DNA of 64,000 nucleotides from Epiperipatus broadwayi (GCA_028023455.1 JAQFVV010012545.1:250001-314000), one strand, 5' to 3'. Numbered from the stretch's first letter, positions 36,300 to 47,929 are shown. Made by a program: numbers and translations. The notes: a model not told the origin generated them from the letters alone.

Positions 36300-37620
36300 A
36301 AAAGTTCCAGGTAATAATACAATTATAATCAATATATTATAAGAAGCAGGGGAAGAAATTAAAAAATTTTGGCAAAATTATATATCAAATATCTAAATGA
36401 TAAAGATGTACCAAATTATCGGAAGAATGCAGTATTAATATTATTTAAAAGAAGTGATAAAGAAGATATTAGAAATTACAGACTTCATCTACAGAGAACA
36501 TTGGATTTCAACCAACCAAAAGAACAAGTTGGATTTAAAAGTGCTTTTAATACAGTAGATTGTATCCAAGTATTGAGAGAAGTGTTAGAAAGAACAATGC
36601 ATACGAGTTGCCAGTATGCTTTGGATTTGTAGATTATGAAAAGGCATTTGATTCTATAAGCATTTCTTCAGTGATTAATGATATTTGATCATCAAGGTAT
36701 AGAGCCAGGATATTTGTCATATTCTGAAAAATATTTATAACGCAAAAGCAACAATTAGATTACATAATAATATTAGAAAGGTTAACATTAAGATGGGTGT
36801 AAGGCAGGGTGACTGCATATCTCCAAAACTTTTTACAGCAGTGCTCTAAGAAGTATTCTGTGGAATAAAATGGGAAATTAAAGGAGTAAAAGTAAATGGA
36901 GATTATTTAGATTTTGCAAATGATGTTGTTGTTTTTGCAAATAATGCTTTAGAGCTTCAGAAAATGTTGCAAGAGTTATCAGATGAAAGTAAAAAAGAAG
37001 GACTAAAGGTAAATGTTAACAAGACTAAAATAATGTTCAATGGATTTTCTCAAAAGATGTAAATGATTGATTATGATGCCTTTGAAGGTAACAACTACAA
37101 ATATCTTGGTCAGATTATTACTACAGATGGAAACAATGGATGAATTTAAGAATTAAACTTGTTTGGAGTGCTTTTGGTAGGAATAACTTAATATTAAAAG
37201 GAATTATGCCTATGTACTTGAAAAAAAAAAAAGATTTTTAATAAATGTGTTTTACTAGTTATTACTTATGGATCTGAGATTTGGACACTTAATAGACGAG
37301 TAATATTGAGACTTCAGACAAACTCAAAGAAGTTTGGAGAGATGCATGATAGGAGTAACAAGAAGAAATCGAAAACACAATATATGGGTAAGAGAATAAA
37401 CAGGTGTTAATGACATTGTTGAAAGAATTAAAAGACTTGAAGAGGGGTTGGGCTGGACATACTGCTAGAAGAGATGTTAATAGATGGACAATTGAAATCT
37501 TAAACTGGAGTCCAAGGGATTGTAAAAGACCCAGAATGAGACCATGTGTTAAGCTGGATGCATGAAATAAGAAAGTGTGCAGGGGTAGTGTGCAGAAGAG
37601 AGACTAGAGATCGGAGAATA
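36300..37620 (+). pseudogene. RTE copy 2 RT and C-terminal remnant
   Basis: Pieces include a KNAVLILFKRSDKEDIRNYR block (the PISLLS block is deleted after it), EQVGFKSAFNTVDCIQVLRE, DYEKAFDSISISSV in a shifted frame, GVRQGDCISPKLFTA, then DYLDFANDVVVFANNALELQ and YKYLGQIITTDGN. The catalytic box is FAND. The C-terminal KRLEEGLGWTYC and RPRMRPCVKLDA-like pieces lie in several frames. Confidence 0.78.
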
Positions 37621-38162
37621 TGGGTTGAACTTGTAGAGACCATCCTGCAGTGGATTGATAATTACTGACAATGATGATGACATAAAACTAAAACGAGATC
37701 AAACAAATATCTTAACGAGAAATAATGAACACGCTGAGAGATTTGTATTATACTTCTCAAAGGCATTTTCAAAAAATATATTGCTAAATTATAAAAAATG
37801 CATAAAGAAAATGTGGCTTTTGAGAAGACTAATTTGATAGCGAGTATTAGTGGTTATACAAATGAATATATAAACAAATGGTTTTTCTTCCTTTTTTATT
37901 TCACTGCCTTTCAAGCAGTAAAATAATGAAGTAATTATAAATTTAAAAAAATAAAAATAATAAAGTAATTATAGCAGCATTACAATATATATATATAGCC
38001 CCGATAAATTAATACAACTTTTATCGAAGTGATACATGTGATGTTTTTCTAGTAAAATATGCAGATAAATATATTTCAAAATCGACATATGAAACAATTT
38101 CTTTTTCATACGCTGAGACTTGCCAAAACAAAGTTCTAAAAATTTACTAAAGTAAAACAATG

Positions 38163-38634
38163 GCGAGTAAATTTTATAAGCAAATTTAAAAACAAAATAA
38201 GAGAAATAAGTAGAATAAGTGGTAAATCAAACGAAATATAAATAACTTGACATAACATACGTTATCGATCTAAAATTTCTTATGAAAACTTTCTCACTAT
38301 TTTTTTATAATCTCTTTCTTGTTTGTTTTACGTTAATTAATAGCAAAAAAAAAAAAAAAACACCAATATAATAATAGTAGTAATTATTATAAAGAGGGGC
38401 AAGTAAATTTTATAAGCAAATTTAAAAACAAAATAAGAGAAATAAGTAAAATAAGTGATAAATCAAGCCAAATATAAATAACTTTACATAACATACGTTA
38501 TCGATCTAAAATTTCTTATGAAAACTTTCTCACTATTTTTTTATAATCTCTTTCTTGTTTGTTTTACATTAATTAATAGTAAAAAAAAAAAAAAAACATC
38601 AATACTTAATATAGTAGTAACTATTATTTAATCT
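38163..38634. repeat. 236 bp tandem duplication (two units)
   Basis: The unit starting GCGAGTAAATTTTATAAGCA (38163) recurs at 38399 as GCAAGTAAATTTTATAAGCA. Both contain ACATACGTTATCGATCTAAA and end in an A16 run. Identity is high, so duplication is recent. It lies about 200 bp inside the inferred first intron, next to the donor. Confidence 0.9.
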
Positions 38635-38830
38635 AACTTGAAATTTACTGCAACTTTAAAAACAAGGTGTATTGTTCAGACGTTAATTGTACTTTGCATT
38701 CCATATATTATTAACATGTATTGATTAAAATTAAGATAATTAATAACAAATATTCACAGTACAAATTATTAAACAAAGATATTTTAAATGATTATAGTTT
38801 AGAAATTTGAAATTAAGAAAAAAGTCTTAC

Positions 38831-38945
38831 CTTATTAGTCTCACTTGAAGCGCGTAACGAATTGCTGCTTTCACTGGCTGTTACCAAAAGCTAAATAAAA
38901 TACTATAACGTCCAATCCAATCACTCGACCTTCTGGATACAATAA
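38831..38945 (-). other. Candidate 5' untranslated exon of the BET-like gene
   Basis: On the minus strand the segment ends ...GACTAATAAG followed by GTAAGAC, a strong donor. It has no ATG. When joined to the acceptor at 27597, two in-frame stops (TAA TAA) directly precede the junction, so coding cannot begin here and the ATG at 27535 becomes the first start. CpG is more frequent here (AAGCGCGTAACG) than in surrounding DNA. The 5' limit is set by the expected distance from the TATA box and is approximate. Confidence 0.45.
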
Positions 38946-38968
38946 TGATGTAGATTGAGCGCTTTTTA

Positions 38969-38977
38969 CCTTTTATA
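38969..38977 (-). promoter_or_regulatory. TATA box of the candidate minus-strand promoter
   Basis: TATAAAAGG reads on the minus strand from 38977 to 38969, about 30 bases before the proposed transcription start near 38945. In AT-rich DNA TATAAA alone is weak, but the full TATAAAAGG followed by a CpG-containing leader and a strong donor is a better case. A CpG-richer block (39200-39440, with CGCGCGGG and a CRE-like ATGACGTGACC) lies upstream. Confidence 0.45.
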
Positions 38978-38999
38978 AAAATTTGCACTTTTAATAATT

Positions 39000-39440
39000 T
39001 TAATGTAATTTATTATTAATTGAACAGATAATGCACATATTTATAAAGTATAAATAAAAAGTTGTTAATAAATTAATTTAAACAAAAAAGAAGTTCAATT
39101 ATTACCTTTTCGACTTATATATATTCATTATACTTTTTCTAGAAAAGAGGAATTCAAAAACAAAAATAGAAAAAATGACCACTTCAAATGAGGAAACAAA
39201 AATGAAAGATACTTTTTTTTTCCGCTGACGATCACGTAGTTTTTACAATGAAGGTGAAAAATAAAAATAGTAATTAGTGCGAATATAACGAATAATTTAA
39301 AAAGTCGCGCGGGAGTGATTCAAACATGACGTGACCTTTGAGTTTTGAATCTGTCACTATAGTATGGCGCTAAATTTTATAGCCCAGAGCAGATATAAAA
39401 TATGTTTTTAAGATTTGAGCCAGATTAGGCGCCTAGAAGA
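39000..39440. promoter_or_regulatory. CpG-richer block upstream of the candidate promoter
   Basis: This stretch contains clustered CpG sites (GCTGACGATCACGTAG, AAGTCGCGCGGGAG, ATGACGTGACC, ATGGCGCT, AGGCGCC), which are rare elsewhere in the window. No reading frame is visible. It may be a proximal promoter region or an unmethylated island; no specific factor is claimed. Confidence 0.35.
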
Positions 39441-40184
39441 CAATAGCACAAGACCTTATTTTAGATTTAATTAATTAATGACCATATACTGCAAATAAAA
39501 AATGTTTTTTTTCCTTTCAAAAAAAAAAAAACCTGAAACTTTTAATTAGTAGCTAATCTAATTACATTAATATATAAAAAAAATAATTAGAAAATACTAA
39601 AGAAAAACAAAACTTCACACTCATTATAAATTCTATAGCATTACAATTGATATCGGGACAAAATTAGGAGACTTTAAAATATGGTGGTGTATACATATTG
39701 GCTAAATAATAAAAAGATTACTAAACAAAATCCTAATCTGAACCCTAAAAGTCCACAGCATTTAAGACGGTTTGAATAAAAAAGGACGTTTTGGAAAAGA
39801 ATACTGAAACAAACCATAGAAACCATGAAGCAGTGTAACACTGATGATAGGAAATGATATACACACTGTATCTGCCAAAGACAATAAACATAGATAACTG
39901 AGAACGATAGAAATAGCATAAGAAAAAAAAAAAACAGAAGCTGAAAAATAATTAAAACAACAGCTAAATAACATTTTTTGATTATATTTTTTTAAAATTT
40001 TTTATTACTTAATGTACGATTATATCAATTAAAAAGATGAATAAAAATAAACAATGAATTTTGTTATTATAAAAATACATTCACATACAAATTAAGATTT
40101 TTACTAATATTATTTAACATTTTATGCAGCAAACATTTCACATTGAAAGGACATACTTTTAAATTAATTTAACCTTTTATATCC
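39441..40184. other. AT-rich DNA, no gene seen
   Basis: Two overlapping minus-strand frames (39919-39674 and 39974-39762) are hydrophobic and show no family signature. No repeat recognised. Confidence 0.5.
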
Positions 40185-40570
40185 CATCCCAACCTATCCT
40201 AACTTAAAAAAGAATCTCTTTTATGAAAGTCATGTTCAAAATTTAAAAAAATTATAATATATATATAAAATGTTACTATTCATTTACTTCAACAAAAAAC
40301 CTAACAAAGAAATGTCCTTACAATAATAGATTCAATGCCATCCCATCTAGCAACGTGAATAAGCTATAGTTGTCTCATCTCAACCTATTCTAACTTTTAA
40401 AAAAATCTCTTTTATGAAAGTCAAGTTCAAAATTTAAGAAAAATTATATATACACAAAATGTTTCTATCCATTTACTTCACCCAAAAAACCTAACAAAGA
40501 AATGTCCTTACAATAATAGATTCAATGCCATCCCATCTAGCAAAATGAAGAACCTATAGTTGTCTTACAA
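40185..40570. repeat. 190 bp tandem duplication (two units)
   Basis: A unit containing AATCTCTTTTATGAAAGTCA, ACCTAACAAAGAAATGTCCT and GATTCAATGCCATCCCATCT occurs twice with an offset of 190-191 bp (for example 40311 and 40501). Divergence is a few percent. Confidence 0.88.
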
Positions 40571-41169
40571 TTTTGCCATTATATTTTCAGAATATTATTT
40601 AGCAGAAAAAAATTTCTGGTAAAGAAATGTTAAATCAATAGTAATATCCCATTTCATACACAATTAATTTAGCAGAATAAAATATCTATATACACCAAAT
40701 ATACTGAGTAGGTATCTTAATGTAGTGAAACATTTTTTAATTTATGAAATGCAAGTACAACTTTCTATTTAAAAAACTATTATTGATATTCAAGTTAAGC
40801 AGTAAATTTTTTTTTTTTTTAACAACTGATAAAATATCAGATTTTGTTTCAAAAATAATGGTGAATCAAATTCTTTAAACATTGCTTAAAAATATTATTA
40901 AAAATAGTACATTCATTGCTATATAGGTAATTTGAAAGTCAACAAGATAAAGGTTGGGTTTTAATTATCTGAACTAAAAAACTATATCATCAAACCTATA
41001 CAGTATTAAAATTCTATGTTTCATAAAGCTATCTATAAATAATTCCAAATATCATTGTCATAGAAATGAAAAATTAAACTGAAACAAGTACAGGTCCCAA
41101 TTTAACATTTTTATTTCAATTGCTTAATATGTTTAAATTTATGTGGTCAACCTGCTAATTTCAACATTT

Positions 41170-41630
41170 GTTTTCTTGTTTATAGTATATTTGCATCTGT
41201 TTGTAGCATTCATTTGTAGTTTTGCATTCATCTGATGGTAAAACTTGAAGCTAAATACTTTGTTTTCAGGTCTAAAGATTTTTTGCAAGAATCTTTGTAA
41301 TCATTAATCATTTGTTTGACTTCAAAAAAATTCACATTTTCCATAGTTTCTTTATAGATTTATAATTATTTTTGAAAATATTTTAAAACAAAATTATTTT
41401 AATTACACTCAGAATTTATTTTAAAACATTAGTTTTTATAAAAGACAATCAGAGAAATGAAATAATAATAAATCAGAAAATTATGACAGGCTAAAAAGGG
41501 AATAGCTTCAAAATCATTGTAGCAGTTATTTTTTGTCATCTTAAAAGCCTTTAAATGGAATTTCAAATTTTAAACATAATTTCATTGCTTTATCATGTCT
41601 TAGCTCTCTAGAAATTCATGTTTAACATTG
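41170..41630 (+). repeat. Dispersed repeat family A, copy 2
   Basis: Collinear with 23040-23600 over several blocks, including CATTTGTAGTTTTGCATTCA with GATGGTAA, TTTCCATAGTTTCTTTA, GTTTTTATAAAAGACAA and AGCAGTTATTTTTTGTCATC. It has no open frame and no visible terminal repeats, so its class is unknown. Confidence 0.55.
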
Positions 41631-41995
41631 AGTTTAAGATAAAAATGTTATTACTTATCAGAAAATAATAAATTTGACTTTATTTAATAGATATTTTTGT
41701 TTACCACTGAAATAAATTCTAAATGTTCACATTTTATTTCTGAAAATATTAAAAAATGAATTTGTAATAAAAACAAAAAGCTTCGGATGTCATCATTTCT
41801 AAAAAAGACTACTTTTATTTTCTAAGGTCAACTAAATCTTCATTATTATTATTTTTTTAAATCTGAACAAATATTTATTTAACTTAAATCTAAAAAATAT
41901 GCTTTATAAATTTAATTTTTTTTATTATTTATTGCCACATTACAATATTTTCAGAACTCATTATAACTGCATTGATTACATATAAAGTTGTCAAT

Positions 41996-43141
41996 AAAGC
42001 AAGCCATATATAATGTGGCATTGCTTTTATAAGCTTGTATTTACAAAAATGTAATACAGAGAGTGTATCAATAGCTCAAACAAGCTCCTAATTGATAAGT
42101 GTGGTAAGATAAAATATTTAAAATCTTTATCCAAAATACTCTTATCCCCAGACCAATTGGTTTTCAGCTTATGGCTCACCTCAGTGAGGATCTAGAATAT
42201 TCATTCACATACTAGATCTAAAGTATCAACTCAAAACCCAGTACTTATTTCATACTTAATATTTAAGTAGAAAGTATGAAGTTTTTGGACATGAAAATGG
42301 TCTTTTACTACAGCTATATAACTTAAATAGCTATATAGGACAGAACCAAATTCAGATCTACCATATATTAATAACCTCAGCATAGCCAAAGCCATAAAGG
42401 CAAAAATATAATTATTAATAAAGCAAGTAATATATAACGTGACATTGCTTTTATAAGCTTGTATACAGAGAGTGTACCAATAGCTCAAACAAGCTCTTAA
42501 TTGATAAGTGCGGTAAGAGATAAATATTTAAAATCTCTATCTGAAATACTCTTATCCCCAGACCTACTGATTTTGAGCTTATGGCTGACCTCAGTGAGGA
42601 ACTATCAACTTAAAATCCAGCACTTATTTCATATGTAATATTTAAGTAGAAACTCTGAAGTTTTCAGACATGAAAATGTCTTTTACTCCAGCTATTTAAC
42701 TTAAATAGCTGTATGGGACTGAACCAAATTCAGATCTGCAATATATTAATAGCCTCAGCATAACCAAAGCCATAAAGATAAAATTATAATTATCAATAAA
42801 GCAAGTGATATATAATATAACATTGCTTTTATAAGCTTGTATTTACAAAAATGTAATACAGAGAATGTACCAATAGCTCAAAGAAGCTCTTAATTGATAA
42901 GTGCAGCAAAAGAAAATATTTAAAATCTTTACCTAGAATACTCTTATCTGCAGACCAATTGGTTTCAAGCTTATGGCTCACCTCAGTGATGAGCTAAAAT
43001 ATTCAGATCCTAGATCTAAAATATCAACTCAAAACCCAGCACTTATTTTATAAGTAATATTTTGAAGTTTTCGGACATGAAAATGTCTTTTATTCCAGCT
43101 ATCTAACTTAAATAGCTATATGGGACTGAACCAAATTCAGA
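41996..43141 (+). repeat. Three direct tandem units of about 0.37-0.42 kb
   Basis: Units start at 41996, 42420 and 42798 with AAAGCAAG...ACATTGCTTTTATAAGCTTG. Each contains CAATAGCTCAAACAAGCTC-like, AATACTCTTATCCCCAGACC-like, GCTTATGGCTCACCTCAGTG-like and GGGACTGAACCAAATTCAGA-like blocks. Unit lengths differ by internal indels (for example loss of the ATTTACAAAAATGTA block in unit two). No coding function is visible; small frames are not conserved between units. Confidence 0.9.
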
Positions 43142-43500
43142 ACCATATCTTTATGACCTTGGTTATGCTGAGGCTATTAATATATAGTAGATCTGAATTT
43201 GGTTCAGTCCCATATAGCGATTTAAGATAGATAGCTTGAGTAAAAGACATTTTCATGTCTGAAAACTTCAGAGTTTCTACTTAAATATTACATATGAAAT
43301 AAGTGCTGAGATTTGAGTCGATATTTTAGATCTAGTATCTGAATATTCTAGCTCCTCACTGAGGTTGAGCCATAAACTCAAAACCAAACAGTCTGGGGAT
43401 AAGAGTATTTCAGATAGAGATTTTAAATATTTTCTCCTACCGCACTTATCAATTAAGAGCTTGTTTGAGCTATTGGTATGCTCTCTCTATTACATATAAA
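43142..43500 (-). repeat. Inverted fourth unit of the tandem array
   Basis: From about 43142 the sequence is the reverse complement of the array unit, starting at the ATATCTTTATGACCTTGGTT end and finishing with AGCTATTGGTATGCTCTCTC. It meets unit three head-to-head, forming a large inverted repeat with almost no spacer. The unit ends at TACATATAAAGTT, the same motif that precedes unit one at 41979. Confidence 0.88.
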
Positions 43501-44762
43501 GTTAAATTTGTAAATAGCGTTAGAGTATATTTGCATTGTCTGAAAGTATATTATATTTTTTTAAAAAAATATTTCCGTTCAAAGTAAAAATTATTAATAA
43601 TTTATCTTCTTGATTTATAAAAATAATGCATAAATTATTGTACAAAAATAATCTTGAATTGTAATAAATTTGCAAATAAACATACTTTTGATTGTTCAAA
43701 CTATTTTCTTTAAACAATGTCATAAAAAATTTAAATGGTGACAGTTGGAAGGCAGAGCCAAATCCCTGTTACTGTGCCAAATTTTCAATTTTTTGCTATC
43801 TATGGAAATTTTTCAAATTAAAATTTTATATTATAATCTATATAGAACAATAAGCATTTTAACATATAAAGCTTGTGGAAATTCTCAATAGAACATGAAT
43901 TATTTTACACTGCATTTGGAATCATGAGAAAATTAACAATACTTATTTGAGTTTTAGAAATGGGAGAAAAATTAACTTGTTCATAATATTTTTTTTTTTT
44001 TGGCAATTATCAAAAAAAAAAAAAAAAACCCATTGTAATAATTATGTGTTTCAATATATTATTATTTGTCTATGCAAACTTAAAATCTTGTTTTAAACAT
44101 ATTTTATATTTGTAAAATTATATTTATAACAAAGAAAGTATAAATTATGGAAGTACAATAGGGGGGGGGTTAATTGTTAATTAAAAAATTGGAAACATAT
44201 CCAAATCACTATTGAGGGTTGTCAGAACGTCTAATAGTTAAACTTAGGAAAGTTCAAGTAAATGTTTTCTTCCACTTTTTAATCTTTAACCTAATTGGAA
44301 TATAATGTTTCATCATGGTAACATTGTCTCAGCATAAAGCTCAAGAGCTAACATGTTGGTGCATTAGAGTGACTGAAAATGATTTTGAAGGGAACAGTTT
44401 TATTGAATACACATGATTCTATATTATAGATTTTGCCTATAGATGGTAGAAATAGTTTAAGAACGGCAAAAAATGAAAATTCAAATACTGGGTTGAAAAT
44501 TTTGTTGACAATTCTTGCATTATGTCAAACCTGCTGCACTCTGCTACCATTCTGACAAATTCCTTTGTTCTCACTAGATTTAAGCTTTCAACTTTCATTT
44601 TAATATCAAACTATTATTATTTATCCGAATTTAATATATATATATATAACCTCATTCAATAGATATTTTTGTTTAGAAATAAAATAAATTTAAAAAAATA
44701 ACATTTGATTTTTTAGAATTATTTTACAAATTAGATTTTAATCAAACAAAATACTGTCATAT
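43501..44762. other. AT-rich DNA, no gene seen
   Basis: Contains a G9 run (44161-44169), long T and A runs near 43990-44030 and a (TA)n tract at about 44634-44648. A 67-codon minus frame at 43723-43520 has chance-like composition. Confidence 0.5.
44161..44169. repeat. G9 homopolymer
   Basis: Nine consecutive G bases in AT-rich DNA. Confidence 0.85.
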
Positions 44763-45266
44763 ATTTTTATATTGGACTATTTCCATCATCTAATATGTGT
44801 ATTGAATGTCATTTAACTTTATTTAAATATTCCAAATACATTTAACTATTAGTATTAGCACATCAAACAGGTTAGTATATGCAAGTTTTGAAAGGGATTA
44901 TTCTCTTCTTCAGGTGTTGCTGGCCTGGCCAGTAACAGTACTAGTATAAGATTCAAACCAGGACCCTTAGATTCTTGAGTATTGAATTTTAAGGTAACAC
45001 TCTAACCAACTGAGGGTCCTCCTGATTTCTCTTTTTCTTAAGAGCAAAGTTGATTAGTGGTTTCCATACATTATAGGATTTTTGCCATTGTCATGTGAGC
45101 AGTTTGTCATCATGGTCTGATACCTTAGACAAATCTGTTTTCTCTCTTCTAATCATAAGTTTGTGGTCTTGCAAGTACTTTTCAATGGAATATTTAAATA
45201 AAGTTAAATTTTTCTAAAGACATTCAATACACATATTAAATGATGGAAATAGTCCAATATAAAAAT
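44763..45266. mobile_element. Inverted-repeat element with a tRNA-like core
   Basis: The left arm 44763-44834 (ATTTTTATATTGGACTATTT..., GTGTATTGAATGTC...) is matched by the reverse complement of 45186-45266, with one short insertion (about 9 bases) and few mismatches. Between the arms lies a more complex 350 bp core with a tRNA-like segment at 44945-45022. The arms may be terminal inverted repeats of a non-autonomous DNA element that captured a tRNA-derived sequence, or two opposed copies of another repeat. Confidence 0.6.
44945..45022 (-). repeat. tRNA-derived (SINE-like) segment
   Basis: On the minus strand CCTCAGTTGGTTAGAGTG (45015-44998) matches a D-arm with an A box, and GGTTTGAATC (44959-44950) matches a B box. 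The spacing between them is about 38 bases, longer than in a standard tRNA, and the flanking sequences do not form an acceptor stem. It is therefore a tRNA relic or SINE head rather than a working tRNA gene. Confidence 0.55.
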
Positions 45267-47459
45267 AGAACTAGAAAATCATCATCACAAACCATCAGGA
45301 AAACACAAAATACTGCCATGGCATCAAATTCAGGTGGAGGTGATTCCATTAGCAAAATGAATGAAATCTTCTTTGTTTGACATTTGTTTTAAAAATCTGA
45401 ATGAATTATTTTTAATATCTACTAAATCTACAATTTATGTTTTAAAAGTTTAATAGTTTTTTGTAATTTTTACAATATTGCTAAATATTATAACAATCTG
45501 TTGAATGACCTCATTTCTAGACAGTTGTATTTCCTGTGACTTTAATCTCTATGGTAACAATATTCAGAAGAATACATATTCAAAAGAATACATTCTTTTA
45601 TATTTAAAAATAAAACATTTCTGTAAATATAACTTTTTGATTTCTAATAATTATTAAACAATTATGATACAAAAATAATAATAAATTTTCCAAAAAATCT
45701 AAGTTTTTAGACAATCATAATATTTTCAAAAAATAATATTGCTGAGTTAGAGATCATTGAATATATAATGACTAGGTAACAATGTGTGGCTTCACTTACT
45801 TTGAAATTCTGCTTATTCAATTATCATGACATCTTTTGAAATTAAAATATTAAAAAATAAATATATGTAAAATTTAAAGCTGTAAAAAAAAAAACATTAA
45901 CAACATTTCTCAATAGAGGGTGAATAATGCAAATTTAATTTCTAGTTTTCTCAGACATAGGTCTGTGGCTTTGAAAAAAGAGTAAGTTAAGAGGCAAAAG
46001 ATAAGCTTCTTTATTTTCATAATTATATTTTCAAACTTTAATATATTTTAATAAATTTGACATAAAATATAATGATTAAATAAAATGATATGAATAATAA
46101 TAAAAATGTTGTTGGTATATTTAAACTTACATTTTACTTTTTTACATTATTCTAGATGTAATATAATAAACTTAATACTTTGTGAAAATACTTTCATTAA
46201 ATTGGTTATTGGAAAAGCAATGCTAAACTCTCTCACAATTATTTTTTTTTCTTATCCACACCTAGTGAGATTTCAGTTATGCTAATTTTAACTTTTAAAA
46301 ACTTTAATATTATACATCAAAAAATTGGGCTTGATTTGAAACAAATTTAATATTGTTATGACATGAATTAGAAAGGCCACAAATGACTATCCTGAATATT
46401 TTTGCATTTCCTGTGCATTGCAGTCGCTGTCAATTGATTTTGCTTTATGATATGCTCTTGACATTATTTTTAGCATTATAGGACCAATTTTGGTATCAAT
46501 AGAATCGGCCGGAAGCGAACCGTTTTGACTTTGAAAAATTAGATATTTTATATGATTTCTTTACACATTTATAATTTTTTTCATAACATATTGCTGTAAT
46601 ATATATATATTTATTCAGAAGTATAATGTGATTAAAAATAAAATTTCTTCAAAAATTAGTTTTAGAAGATTATAAATAAAAAGAAATCTATAATGTAAAG
46701 TTGCAATTTGTAACAATTGCCTTGAGAATTTCCTTCCCTTATTTTAAATATTCCTTTCTTTGTTTTGATTTGAGAAGCAAAAAAATTAACAGAATGTATT
46801 TTACTTTTTTCTTCTCCCCCCACATATTACTTTTTTTCATAAAATATTGCTTTAACATTTATTTTTTCAGAGAAATAATGTTATTAGATATAGAATTTAT
46901 TTGAAAATATTTGGCATTCCAACGAAATAAATCATTATAAGGCTGTCACTTGTGACTGGTTAAAAATAATACTATTTTTTATCACTGGAGAAATCTTTAA
47001 ATCATATTTGGAAAAATATTAAGAAAATTTGAACTTTTAGACGATATGTTATAAGCTTTTGGATATCTAAACAAAAATTTGTTCTGATATTATAATTTCA
47101 AATAATTATGATTTTTCAAACTCAATTTTATTAGTGACAGAACAGAACTACCAATAGAATCACACCTCGTTGTCCTTAAAACATTTTTTTTTTCACATTG
47201 AAAAATTTTCCATCAAACTTTTAAGAATTATTTTCATTTGTAAGGTATATAGCTAATAAAATAATTCAGCATTTATAAAGATATAATAAAGTAGAATGGT
47301 ATTTGAACACATTAAGGCAGGGCCATTTGGTTTGACATTTCCTCATCTCTTACCAACAAACACAATGGTTTACTAATCACTGAAAGAGTTAAGATAAAAA
47401 TTCCAAAATAATGAGATTTATCAGTTGGTGTTCATGTGTCTTTTAATATGAAACTTTCA
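45267..47459. other. AT-rich DNA, no gene seen
   Basis: No coding region or clear repeat found. A slightly more complex patch at 46360-46530 (ATAGAATCGGCCGGAAGCGA) has CpG sites but no recognisable feature. Confidence 0.5.
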
Positions 47460-47730
47460 AAATTACGTTTTTTTACACAAACAGTATTTATTAAAATATT
47501 CAACTAATTCGAATTTATAATTTGTTTGCTTGACCTTAAAAGTTATCTTATTAAGAAGTTATTGAACTATTTCAAATGAAAGCAAACATTTATTTTTATA
47601 ATTAATAATTTGCAATACAGATTACCTTTAATTAATAAAAATAAATATCTTAAACTCAGGAAAGTCAGTGATAATAAACTATAAATATATACTAAATATA
47701 AATTCATCTTTTAGTTAATTGTTTGCTAGG
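47460..47730 (+). repeat. Dispersed repeat family B, copy 1
   Basis: Begins around TTTTTTACACAAACAGTATT, includes AATTCGAATTTATAATTTG, AAGTTATTGAACTATTTCAA and ends near AAATTCATCTTTTAGTTA. Related blocks occur in the same orientation at 50780-50935 and 54205-54485. Confidence 0.7.
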
Positions 47731-47929
47731 GACAAAACGTTAAAATTTGGATTCTTAATAAGTTCGAAATACTTTTAGCTGAATGTAATAAGTTTTTTTT
47801 TTTTTTAATATAATAACTTGCATGTTAGGTTGAGGCTGAATCCTGCCCTCTTCTACCGATTCTATTACAAAGGTGTCTGTTTTTTTTATTATTATTATTA
47901 TTATCTTACAACAAAAAAAAAAGGACATG

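Larger units (their letters stand above)
34979..37680 (+). mobile_element. RTE-type retrotransposon, copy 2 (defective, antisense in the inferred intron)
   Basis: Shares the leader (GCGGTTGGTGGCCGAAGGC), coding order and GAT-rich 3' end with copy 1. The endonuclease region has lost about 165 bp: the frame passes from GTNIGSTSRIG directly to FLYGCTKDF. The protein then runs through a TGSHHQLVRYKI piece (normally SDH, so the Asp is His), a reduced RT finger region, GVRQGD and FAND (36913-36924), where the first catalytic Asp is Asn. It keeps a C-terminal segment that copy 1 lost. Many stops and frameshifts show it is a fossil. Within the inferred intron it lies opposite to the gene. Confidence 0.85.
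27598..38830 (-). other. Inferred 11.2 kb first intron of the BET-like gene
   Basis: Bounded by the acceptor at 27599-27598 and a GTAAGA donor at 38830-38825 on the minus strand. It contains a sense-oriented LINE fragment (31400-32900), an antisense RTE copy (34979-37680) and most of a 236 bp tandem duplication near the donor. Elsewhere I see only AT-rich DNA, including weakly repeated blocks at 33500-33620 and 33800-33900. The link between the two exons is inferred from signals, not from a transcript. Confidence 0.45.

Noticed and set aside
41996-43500. CRISPR-like array
   Set aside because: Units are about 0.4 kb and repeat throughout, with no short repeat and unique spacer pattern; the genome is eukaryotic.
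44945-45022. Functional tRNA gene
   Set aside because: A and B boxes are present, but spacing is too long and no acceptor stem forms.
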